In this document: positions 43,515-52,521 of the stretch, one piece after another | Layout of the letters: each line of letters opens with the position of its first letter | Numbering within the stretch: the first letter of the stretch is position 1 | Origin: Lucinisca nassula | Taxonomy: Eukaryota; Mollusca; Bivalvia; Lucinida; Lucinidae | Length of the DNA: 64,000 nt | Assembly: GCA_963580285.1 (NCBI GenBank) | Contig: CAUZLF010000717.1 | Span: 124,001-188,000 of the forward strand | Reading direction: 5' to 3' | Translations under genes and position numbers: made by a program | Notes under the pieces: model-generated | Database searches by the model: none | Told to the model about the DNA's origin: nothing | What the model saw: only the letters and a program-made list of their open reading frames with translations

Positions 43515-44000
43515 ATGTGTTAGGTATCAGTAACCAATAACAAGTTGTCAGATATCAGTCACCAATAGCAATGTGTCGGATATCAGTCACCAATAGCAAT
43601 GTGTCAGATATGAGTAACCAATAGCAAGGTTTCAGATATCAGTAACCAATAGCAAGGTGTCAGATACGAGTAACCAATAGCAAGGTGTCAGATATGAGTA
43701 ACCAATAGCAAGGTGTCAGATACGAGTAACCAATAGCAAGGTGTCAGATACGAGTAACCAATAGCAAGGTGTCAGATACGAGTAACCAATAGCAAGGTGT
43801 CAGATACGAGTAACCAATAGCAAGGTGTCAGATACGAGTAACCAAAAGCAATGTGTCAGATATCAGTAACCAATAGCAATGTGTCAGATATCAGTCACCA
43901 ATAGCAATGTATCAGATATCAGTCACCAATAGCAAGGTGTCAAATATCAGTAACCAACAGCAACCTGTCAGATATCAGTAAGGAATAGCAACATGTCAGA
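43515..44000. repeat. 28-bp minisatellite
   Basis: About 17 units of GTGTCAGATACGAGTAACCA plus ATAGCAAG. The central units (43640-43850) are most uniform and the flanking ones drift to CAGATATCAGTCACC. It starts 3 bp after the stop codon of the minus-strand gene, so it probably lies in the 3' untranslated region. Confidence 0.95.
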
Positions 44001-44002
44001 TA

Positions 44003-44088
44003 TCAGCTAGAGTCCATAGCTTCATCTTCACAGGACTGATAGTCGTCTTCATCAGGGTTAAAATCCCATAGATCTTGTATGGCTGAAA
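44003..44088 (-). CDS. Terminal coding exon of an ATRIP-like gene
   Basis: Minus-strand last exon. A pyrimidine-rich acceptor (TTTATTTCAG) ends at 44089, and the exon runs 86 nt to TGA at 44003-44005. Joined in phase to the exon at 48757-49078 (one base carried over), it encodes ISAIQDLWDFNPDEDD and then YQSCEDEAMDSS, a short acidic tail. ATRIP of vertebrates also ends in a hydrophobic then acidic segment after its last helix, and this end helps bind ATR. A second acceptor AG lies 6 nt inside (start 44082), also in frame, which would drop two residues. Exon status is well supported by splice signals and phase. The gene name is an inference from the joined C-terminus. Confidence 0.72.
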
Positions 44089-44317
44089 CTGAAATAAATG
44101 AACCATGTACATGGTGCATCATTCAAACTTCGATCATTTAAAAAAGCAAATATATTTTTGATGTAAAAACTAGAGTAATTTTGCATCTGCTAAAGCTTCT
44201 TATATACATTGTGTATTTTCAAAAAAAAAACAACAAAAAACAAACATTTTCAATAAAAATAGTTTTTGATATTGCACTTACTAGAACAGTTAACTTTGTG
44301 AATACTTACATGCGTGT

Positions 44318-45697
44318 TAAGCAATCAAGGCCGCCAACAACTAGGCCTAACATGTTAAGCAATCAAGGCCGCCAACAACTAGGCCTAACAATGTTAAGCA
44401 ATCAAGGCTTCCAACAACTAGGCCTAACAATGTTAAGCAATCAAGGCTTCCAACAACTAGGCCTAACATGTTAAGCAAACAAGGCTTCCAACAACTAGGC
44501 CTAACATGTTAAGCAATCAAGGCTTCCAACAACTAGGCCTAACATGTTAAGCAAACAAGGCTTCCAACAACTAGGCCTAACATGTTAAGCAATCAAGGCT
44601 TCCAACAACTAGGCCTAACTTGTTAAGCAATCAAGGCTTCCAACAACTAGGCCTAACAATGTTAAGCAAACAAGGCTTCCAACAACTAGGCCTAACAATG
44701 TTAAGCAAACAAGGCTTCCAACAACTACACCTAACATGTTAAGCAATCAAGGCTTCCAACAACTAGGCCTAACAATGTTAAGCAATCAAGGCTTCCAACA
44801 ACTAGGCCTAACATGTTAAGCAAACAAGGCTTCCAACAACTACACCTAACATGTTAAGCAATCAAGGCTTCCAACAACTAGGCCTAACATGTTAAGCAAA
44901 CAAGGCTTCCAACAACTAGGCCTAACAATGTTAAGCAAACAAGGCTTCCAACAACTACACCTAACATGTTAAGCAATCAAGGCTTCCAACAACTAGGCCT
45001 AACAATGTTAAGCAAGCAAGGCTTCCAACAACTAGGCCTAACATGTTAAGCAATCAAGGCTTCCAACAACTACGCCTAACATGTTAAGCAATCAAGGCTT
45101 CCAACAACAAGGCCTAACATGTTAAGCAATCAAGGCTTCCAACAACCATGCCTAACATGTTAAGCAATCAAGGCTTCCAACAACTAGGCCTAACATGTTA
45201 AGCAATCAAGGCATCCAACAACTAGGCCTAACATGTTAAACAATCAAGGCTTCCAACAACTAGGCCTAACAATGTTAAGCAATCAAGGCTTCCAACAACT
45301 AGGCCTAACATGTTAAGCAAACAAGGCTTCCAACAACTAGGCCTAACATGTTAAGCAATCAAGGCTTCCAACAACTAGGCCTAACAATGTTAAACAATCA
45401 AGGCTTCCAACAACTACGCCTAACATGTTAAGCAATCAAGGCTTCCAACAACTAGGCCTAACATGTTAAGCAATCAAGGCTCCCAACAACTACGCCTAAC
45501 ATGTTAAGCAATCAAGGCTTCCAACAACTAGGCTTAACATGTTAAGCAATCAAGGCTTCCAACAACTAGGCCTAACATGTTAAGCAAACAAGGCTGCCAA
45601 CAACTAGGCCTAACATGTTAAGCAATCAAGGCTTCCAACAACTAGGCCTAACATGTTAAGCAATCAAGGCTTCCAACAACTAGGCCTAACAATGTCT
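44318..45697. repeat. 38-bp minisatellite
   Basis: About 36 units of CAATCAAGGCTTCCAACAAC plus TAGGCCTAACATGTTAAG, with a frequent 39-bp form (AACAATG). Variants (CAAACAAGG, TACACC, TACGCC) are scattered through the array. A short frame into its start (44181-44474) is not a gene. Confidence 0.97.
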
Positions 45698-45736
45698 TTA
45701 ATTGATAATTTACTATGACAAATATGCTGGTATATT

Positions 45737-45798
45737 TGCAGAAAAAAATGTGAGTAGCTTTTGCAAATGCAAAAGCTACTCACATTTTTCCAGCAAAT
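45737..45798. repeat. Palindrome, TGTGAGTAGCTTTTGCA form
   Basis: AAAAATGTGAGTAGCTTTTG CAAATG CAAAAGCTACTCACATTTTT, flanked by TTTGC/GCAAA. Members of the same family are at 45895-45968, 63137-63188 and 63531-63600. Confidence 0.9.
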
Positions 45799-45801
45799 TA
45801 C

Positions 45802-46050
45802 CAGGGCCCAGTTGTTCAAAGCATCGTTAGCTTAACGAGCTCGTTAGTGGTCAAATTGTTAACTGTTCTAGCAATTGCAATATTGAAAATTTCGGTATTT
45901 TTGCTGACAAAATGTGAGCAGCTTTTGCATTTGCAAAAGCTGCTCACATTTTTTTCAGCAAAAATTTCAGCATATTTGCCATATTTAACGATCAAAGTTT
46001 TAACGACACGTTAACTAACGATGTCGTTAGTTTTGAACAACTGGCCCCTG
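45802..46050. mobile_element. hAT-like MITE
   Basis: Ends CAGGGCCCAGTTGTTCAAAG and complement CTTTTGAACAACTGGCCCCT (G). Inner ends carry GTTAGCTTAACGAGCTCGTT and its counterpart ACTAACGATGTCGTTAG. A 33-bp-arm palindrome sits in the middle. The CAGGG start is typical of hAT elements. No 8-bp target duplication is visible. A second copy is at 63045-63860. Confidence 0.7.
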
Positions 46051-46247
46051 AGTGTTAGATATTGTACTTGTTACAATAATTATCATTTTGACCACTTACA
46101 GGTTTGTTAAGCTAATATTCATAGGAAATTATGAAATAAGCTTTTGGTACGGTTCTTAAGTTCTACATGTAATGGTTGCAATGTGAGATATGTGAGATTT
46201 CATTAATCAAATGACACCACTCTTACAGGCTTCTTCTGCACTTCAAT
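46051..46247. other. Intronic sequence, unassigned
   Basis: About 200 bp of ordinary AT-rich intron with no repeat or exon supported. Confidence 0.4.
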
Positions 46248-46434
46248 TCCAACAGAAATTTAGAAGCCTCCGTGGTGTAGTGGTTACGCTACTTGCCTTG
46301 TAAACCAGGGGTCGCAGGATCAATCCCGGGCTTCTCCAGACTTTCGGATGAGTCTTTAAACCGAGGTCCTGTCTCTGTATGATCTTAGCTGTTGGTGGGA
46401 CGTAAAACTCAAACACTCACTCTCCAACAGAAAT
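46248..46434 (+). mobile_element. SINE family C (tRNA-derived) with target duplication
   Basis: 46260-46422 between two copies of TCCAACAGAAAT (46248-46259, 46423-46434). The head GGTGTAGTGGTTACGCTACT and CAGGATCAATCCCGG match tRNA A and B boxes. The body AGTCTTTAAACCGAGGTCCT ends GGGACGTAAAACTCAAACAC. Another copy, reversed, is at 63616. Confidence 0.9.
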
Positions 46435-46544
46435 CGCCCTTTCATGGAAGGCTTCTTTACATTCTAAGATGCTTGGTTTTTAAAATTAACAGCCCAGTCA
46501 ACATTACGTAGATTTAGAGTTTAGGAGGAAAATTGTTCAAGGTT

Positions 46545-47013
46545 TTCTATTTTTAGCTCAGGTGACCATTTTGCTCATTGGAGTGGAACGGTTTTAGATA
46601 ATTTGGTAGAGAGTCACCTGAGAAACATTTCTATGAAGTTTGAATGAAATTGGCCCATGGGTATAGTAGTTGTTTATAGATATTTCTATTTTTACCTCTT
46701 GCAGCCATCTTGTTCATTGGAGTGGAACAATTTTAGCTAGTATCCAACATTCCTATGAGGTTTGAATGAAATTGACCCAGGGGTATGGGAGGAATAATTA
46801 TTTAAAGATTTTTCTATTTTTAACTCTGGCGGCCTTCATTTTCATCGGAGCGGAATGATTTTAGCTATTTTAGTAGAGAGCCACCTAAGCAACATTCCTA
46901 TGAAGTTTAAATGAAATTGACCTAAGGGTTTAGGAGGAGTAGTCTTTTAAAGCAAATTGTTGACACCACACAATGGACAACAAAGGGTGCACAATGGACA
47001 TGCTCAGGTGAGC
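46545..47013. repeat. Three ~140-bp tandem units with AGCTCAGGTGA ends
   Basis: Units begin TTTCTATTTTTAGCTCAGGT / TTCTATTTTTACCTC / TTCTATTTTTAACTC and share CATTGGAGTGGAACG and CCTATGAAGTTTGAATGAAA. The block closes CTCAGGTGAGCTAATAATG. It is related in its ends to the AGCTCACC family at 17185 and 52330. Confidence 0.75.
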
Positions 47014-47438
47014 TAATAATGTAGATCAACAGCGTTTGTTACACAACCATGTTATACCCAAATAAAGATCAATTGATTATAATAGAACAAGAATTCTGCA
47101 AAGGCTATGTCGCGCCTTGAGAAATGGACTCTTATATTAATGAAAGGGTGAAGTTAGGGTGGTCGCAAATGCTGACACCTTGACAAATGAATTGACAGAA
47201 AACCTGACTCCTATATTGCGCCATGCTTAAAACATGTGTGACAAAAATGGTCAATTTTTTCTATACAAGCTGTAAACTTTTGGAATCCATCTTTCAGTCA
47301 TGAATAATGAACAGTGTTATTAAGAGGTTTATATGTATTCATTCAAGTTACATCAGTAATTTTGTGTTAAATGGCCTAGTTAACACTATTATGGTCATGC
47401 TGATCCTGATCTGGAGCTATGCTGCATTTATCATATTG
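47014..47438. other. Intronic sequence, unassigned
   Basis: No feature recognised. A plus-strand frame at 47307-47498 runs into the mariner end and is not a gene. Confidence 0.4.
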
Positions 47439-48725
47439 TACGAGGGTAGGCTGAAAAGTTCTGAGCCTGACCAAGAAGCAGGCATCGAACAGCCATGAAA
47501 TTTTGTATTCATTAAATCCAAACCTTTATTACTTGATTTGACTCAAATGAGTTCAAGTTTACCTGCAATAACGTAGAAATTCTAGACTTTGAAAATTGAT
47601 ACTAGCACGTTTTTGAGAAAATGGACAAAATCTGGCATTGTGGTGTCATCAAGTACCTCCATAAAAAGGGGTTAGCTCCTAAAGACATTCATGCTGATAT
47701 GGTTGCTACATTAGGGGATGATGCTCCTTCGTATGCAACTGTGAAAATGTGGGCAGCAAATTTTAAGATGGGCAAGGACAGCCTTGAAGATGATGACCGG
47801 TGTGGACCATCCGCAATGGCAACAACTGAGGAAACCATCAGCCAAGTGCACAGGGCCGTGATGGATGACAGGTATTTAACTGTGAATCAGTTAGCAAACA
47901 CTGTTGGCATCGCCCGTGAACGAGTAGAGAACATTCTACACAGTGAATTAGGAATGTCGAAGGTTTCCGCCAGATGGGTGCCACGGCTTTTGACACCTGA
48001 CCAAAAGTTGACCAGACTGAACCTGTCACAAGCCAACTTGGCTATTTTTGAAGCATCCCAAGATGGTTTTCTTGACAGGATGAATGTTGGGTTCATCACT
48101 TTGAGCCAGAGACCAAAAGACAATCCATGCAATGGAAGCACCCTGGCTCACCCCACTCCAAAGAAGGCAAAGGTCGTCTCCTCTGCAGGGAAGGTGATGG
48201 CATTAGTGTTCTGGGATGCCAAGAGCATAATATTCATAGATTACCTTCAAAAGGGCAGAACAATTAATGGGGAGTATTATGCAGATCTGCTAAAACAATT
48301 GCGAAAAGCAATTAAGGCTAAACGACCCGGAAAATTAACAAAAGGGGTCTTGTTCCATCAGGACAATACGCCTGCTCATAAATAGGTTGTCGCAATGGCT
48401 GCTGTGCATGACTGTGGCTTCACACTTGTCGATCACCCTCCGTATTCACCTGATCTAGCTCCATCAGATTATTTCCTGCTTCCAAACATGAAAAAGCACT
48501 TGGCTGGGCAGCATTATCGGTCAGACGAGGAGGTGATAGCTGCTGTGGAGGAGTTTTTCAGGGACCAAGATGGGACCTTCTATACCACTGGGATCCCAGG
48601 ACTCAAGCATCGCTGGAGGAAGTGTGTGGACAGGAAGGGAGACTATGTTGAAAAATAAGGCACTTTTAGCATGGACAAACCATTGGATCTTGGTCAGGCT
48701 CAGAACTTTTCAGCCTAACCTCGTA
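47439..48725 (+). mobile_element. mariner element, copy 2
   Basis: 47441-48723 (1,283 bp) with TA on each side, and ends CGAGGGTAGGCTGAAAAGTT and the complement of CGAGGTTAGGCTGAAAAGTT. It is inserted 31 bp downstream of the splice donor of the host gene, in the opposite orientation to that gene. Very similar to the element at 2043. Confidence 0.95.
47621..48658 (+). pseudogene. mariner transposase, copy 2, broken
   Basis: Same DD34D protein as 2223-3261. It keeps the leucine where copy 1 has a stop (LTVNQLANTV) and the segment copy 1 lost (TPDQKLTRLN). It carries other damage. About 13 bp are missing near 48078, so the first catalytic motif (DECWVHHFE) is read out of frame as RMNVGFITLS. 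A single extra base near 48153 restores the frame. A TAG at about 48383 follows HQDNTPAHK, after which YSPDLAPSDYFLL continues to the end. N-terminal HTH and WVPRLLTPDQ linker are intact. Non-functional. Confidence 0.93.
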
Positions 48726-48756
48726 GGTTCTGCTGAGCCTGGCTCCTTTCACTTAC

Positions 48757-49078
48757 TTTCATTGTCATACTTGTCTGCCCCAGCATTTCTGAATATCCTA
48801 TTCAGCTGTACAATCAGCACAAAATACTGATGCTGAACGTTACTATGACGATGTGTGAAGTTCACTTCATGTTGGTACATCTGATGCAGCAATAAAATGC
48901 CTCTCTGCAGTATATGGAAGCTAACATCATCATTTCTTTCTTTGTATAGTTTTAGAACGTTATATAGGAGAACAACGAGGGATTCCACAACCTCTACACT
49001 GCATTCACAGTCTGATTCCAGTAAAATTGTTAGCCCCCCTTTGTGTAGTGAAGCTATGCTGGATAACAAGTTGAACAC
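48757..49078 (-). CDS. Penultimate coding exon of an ATRIP-like gene
   Basis: A 322-nt minus-strand exon between a strong acceptor (ATTTATATTGCAG) and donor (GAAA|GTAAGTG). It is open over 107 codons and helical and leucine-rich throughout: VFNLLSSIASLHKGGLTILL, CSVEVVESLVVLLYNVLKLY, ILQRGILLLHQMYQHEVNF, VQHQYFVLIVQLNRIFRN. The tail pattern LLLH...F...H..VxHQ...LIRxL, followed by an acidic end in the next exon, resembles the C-terminus of ATRIP. ATRIP binds RPA-coated single-stranded DNA in the nucleus and brings in the ATR kinase. It starts at codon phase 0 and ends at phase 1. The upstream exons (higher coordinates) are not identified in this window. An unrelated helical-repeat protein remains possible. 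Confidence 0.78.
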
Positions 49079-49320
49079 CTGCAATATAAATGATAAAATA
49101 AATGAACTTGGAGCACAGCAATTTTTTCAATTAACTCTTTCCCCCTAGTGGCAACCTGCTAATAACATTTTCAAAGGGTTTGGACTCAGAACTGGCCTGA
49201 CATAATGAAGGGCCTGATCTTGATGCAAAATGTTTTAAAATGATGGTTTTCCTTAAGACTTTTTTGAAAAAGTTAGTTTAAAAAAAAAAGTTCACATATA
49301 ATAAAACATCATGAAAACAC
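49079..49320. other. Upstream intron, proximal part
   Basis: Polypyrimidine and AT-rich intronic sequence directly upstream of the 49078 acceptor. No other feature. Confidence 0.5.
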
Positions 49321-50110
49321 ACCTATATATAAATCTGAACCCTTTGAACCCCACTTTCATACGCTAAAACTCGGATTTACAGGGGGTAACCCTTATTTTT
49401 CTTATTTCTGCTCCAAAATATAAATTGTGGGTACTTGTTAGAGAACTGCCTCAATGAGGCAGTTCTAACCAGCACACACAATCTATATTTTGAGCAGAAA
49501 TAAGGAAAATATCACACTTATTCATCTTAAATTTTTTGTTGTTTTTTTCGGCGGTAAAATTTACAATGTATGTATAGGCATGTTTTCAAAATGGCTTGCA
49601 AATTACCCATCATGCAAAGAGTTTAAATTATCAAGGTGACCTGTGCAATAAAGATTCCCTAGCTCCAGATAAGAAGAAGAAACAAAGATTCTTCATCACC
49701 TGAACAAGTCCGTGAAATGAACACCCCTTTAAACCCCACTTTATAAGGAGAAAACTTGGGTTTACGGGGGTGTACATTATTTTTCTTATTTCTGCTCCTA
49801 GACATATGTTGTGGGTACTCGTTAGAACCGCCTCGACGAGGCGGTTCTAACGAGCCCCCACAACCTGTGTTTGCATAAGAAATAAGAAAAATATCACAGA
49901 TTTTCATCAGATAAGTAGCCATTTTGGAGAAGTGAAAAAAATGCACTTTGTCGCATGGGTGTGTTATCGTAATTTTAATGGATCATTTTTCCTTATTTCT
50001 TGTTAGAAACTAATGTTGTGGGTACTTATTAGTTTCATGTCAACGAAGCGAGACTAACGCATACGTGTACCTACAATATATGTTTTGATGAAAAAATAAG
50101 AAAACTCATT
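49321..50110. mobile_element. Two to three hairpin MITE copies
   Basis: Copy at 49335-49525 (hairpin AACTGCCTCAATGAGGCAGT), copy at 49693-49980 (hairpin GAACCGCCTCGACGAGGCGG, ends CAAGTCCGTGAAATGAACAC and GGTGTGTTATCGTAATTTTA), and a diverged hairpin at 49990-50095 (AATGTTGTGGGTACTTATTA). They lie in the intron upstream of the penultimate exon. Confidence 0.75.
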
Positions 50111-50690
50111 CACCACTTCTCATATTAAGCTATGGATAATGATCTTCTACATCCAACTGGACTGGGTAGTCTTAGCTTAAATATTGCCTTTTGGATAATC
50201 TAAAGGCTATAAAAGACTCAAGCAAACAGCTAAGACTGACCAGACTGTGCATAAGTGCACAGTCCAACATGCACCTTTTTAATGTGCACAGACTCATTTA
50301 AGTCATATCAATTAATTGCAAACTTTTTAAATTATGCACATGCATAATATGGGAAACTATCACCACCCACATTATATGATCATTGTACAAACAGAAAGTA
50401 TCTTTTTTCACAAGGCCAACTGATTTTAGTTATCTTTTCCTTAATCTTCATCCTGATGAATAAACTAATCTAGCCACACCATTGCTGAGCCAGTCAAATT
50501 ATGCAATACACTGGATTTGTTAAATTCATAAACTGCATGCCAATTAGTGTAGATCCCGGTCAGATGTCTTCTTTGGAAGCCATCTGATCTAGATCTACAC
50601 TGTTTACAAAGGTAGGGGTTGTCGTGTTCAGCAGGATAAGGATTTAATACCTTTATAAAATCCTTGCAAGTAAAACTAAATATCCTCTAT
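50111..50690. repeat. Spacer with a GTAGACCCAGAT-family palindrome
   Basis: 50545-50610 holds TGTAGATCCCGGTCAGATGT and CCATCTGATCTAGATCTACA, a diverged member of the palindrome family. The remainder shows no gene. Confidence 0.6.
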
Positions 50691-50799
50691 TAACACTTTC
50701 CACAGCAAACAGAATAGAACCCAATGATCCGGCTCATAACCAGAGGACCATTGGTCCTGAATCGCTCACCTGACTTTTCTGAGGAAGTCCTCAAAGACT

Positions 50800-51890
50800 T
50801 TAATATGTGATCTTTGTCCAAGAGGGACCGAAGGTCTGTGTAACTGGGTGGGGATCTCAACTGTTTCCGAGATATTAAGCATTCAATGCAATAAAGGGAG
50901 TTGCCCCCCCCCCCCCCCCCCACTGGAACCGTAGGTCCAACGGTCCATTACACTGAATGCGACAAGAATATATATGGTTTATGGGTGGGGATCTTAACCG
51001 TTTCCGAGATATTAAGCATTTTGTGGAAAAAAGGGGGTTAGGCATGCCCCCCTCCCTCACCCAGGGACCCCCCGGGTCCAAAGGTCCATGTCACTGAATG
51101 CGCCTTATCATAAGGAACAAGAATATATATGGTTTGTGGGTGGGGATCTTAACCTTTTCCGAGATATTAAGCATTTTGAGCAAAAAAGGGGGAGGGGCAT
51201 GCCCCCCCCCCAGACCCCTGGTACCCCAGGGTCCAAAGGTCCATGTCACTGAATGCGCCTCATCATAAAGAACAAGAGTATATATGGTTTATGGGTGGGG
51301 ATCTTAACCGTTTCCGAGATATTAGGCATTTAATGCAAAAAAGGGGGTGGGGCATGCCCCCCTGGGACCCCCGGGTCCAAAGGTTCATGTCACATAATGC
51401 GCCTTATGATCAGGAACAAGAATATATATGGTTCATGGATAGAGATCTTAACCGTTTCCGAGATATTAAGCATTTCGTGCAAAAAAAAAGGGGTGGGGCA
51501 TGCCCCCCCCCGGACCCCTGGTACCCCATGGTCCAAAAGTTCATGTCACTGAATGGGCCTCATCATAAGGAACAAGAGTATATATGGTTTATGGGTCGGG
51601 ATCTTAACCGTTTCCGAGATATTAAGCATTTTGTGCAAAATAGGGGTGGGGCATGCCCCCCCCCCCCCCGGAACCCCGGTACCCAAAGGTCCATGTCACT
51701 GAATGCGCCTTATCATAAGGAACAAGAATATATATGGTTTCTGGGTCGGGATCTTAGCTGTTTTGGAGATATTAAGCATTTTGTGCCAAAAAGGGGGTGG
51801 GGCATGCCCCCCTGGGGGGGCCCAGGGTTCCAAAATCCACGTCACTAAATGCGCCTCATCATAAGGAATAAGAATATATATGGTTTAGTG
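50800..51890. repeat. ~150-bp tandem repeat with G/C homopolymer runs
   Basis: Seven units of GGAACAAGAATATATATGGT, GGGATCTTAACCGTTTCCGA, GATATTAAGCATTTTGTGCA, a GGGGTGGGGCATGCCCCCCC segment and GGTCCAAAGGTCCATGTCAC. A 201-codon plus-strand frame (51243-51848) exists only because the units stay in frame. Its repeats track the DNA repeat and I do not call it a gene. Confidence 0.9.
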
Positions 51891-52332
51891 GCATTATTTG
51901 TAACAGTTTGCAAGATATCAGACATTTCTACTTTTTCACATACAAATGCCCATGTTACCAAATTTAACCTTGGCGTAAAATAGGTCAAGGTCATCCCAGG
52001 GACACCATTTATGCAATTTATGATGGGCCCATGTCCCAGGTGCTACATGCCAAGTTTCATGCAAATCGGCCCAGTGGTTCCGGAGGAGAAGATTTTCGAA
52101 GGGTTTTTACCATATATGGGCATGGCGGCCATCTTGGTCATGTGACCTAGACCAAAAATGCAAACTTTCGTTCCCCCACCCCATGGAGCCTCCACATGAA
52201 ATTTGACTACAATCGGCCCAGCGGTTCCAGAGGAGAAGACGTTTGAAAATGTGAACACACACACACACAGAATTTTTGCCTGGCCATACTATCAGCTCAC
52301 CAATGAGCCTTCGGCTCAGGTGAGCTAACAAG
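51891..52332 (-). repeat. 'AGCTCACC' family repeat, reversed copy
   Basis: Read on the minus strand it opens GTTAGCTCACCTGAGCCGAA and runs through TGGAGCCTCCATGGGG-type and GTCACATGACCAAGATGGCC modules, collinear with 17185-17400. A (CA)n tract sits at 52255-52270. Confidence 0.75.
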
Positions 52333-52521
52333 CCATCTCATCAGGACAAGAGCTGGCTAATAAGAGTTGAATGAAAAGATAATTATCAGTTGTGTCGTTG
52401 TAATCTATAATTGATTAGTAATGACCGAAGATTTGGTCATAAATTTAACATCTGGCTTTCTGTCGGAGCATGACACTTACCAAATGTTAAACTTTACTAT
52501 GTATTTGGTCAGACAGGATTG

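Larger units (their letters stand above)
44089..48756 (-). other. Last intron of the ATRIP-like gene
   Basis: From donor GTAAGT (complement at 48751-48756) to acceptor at 44089-44090. It contains a 38-bp minisatellite, a hairpin, a hAT-like MITE, a SINE, a tandem repeat and a whole mariner. The 4.7-kb length is therefore largely insertional. Confidence 0.7.

Noticed and set aside
43515..45697. CRISPR-like appearance of regularly spaced repeats
   Set aside because: Both arrays are head-to-tail minisatellites with no unique spacers, in an intron-containing eukaryotic locus.
51243..51848. 201-codon plus-strand frame
   Set aside because: It spans three to four DNA tandem units and changes with homopolymer length. 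No start context or domain.
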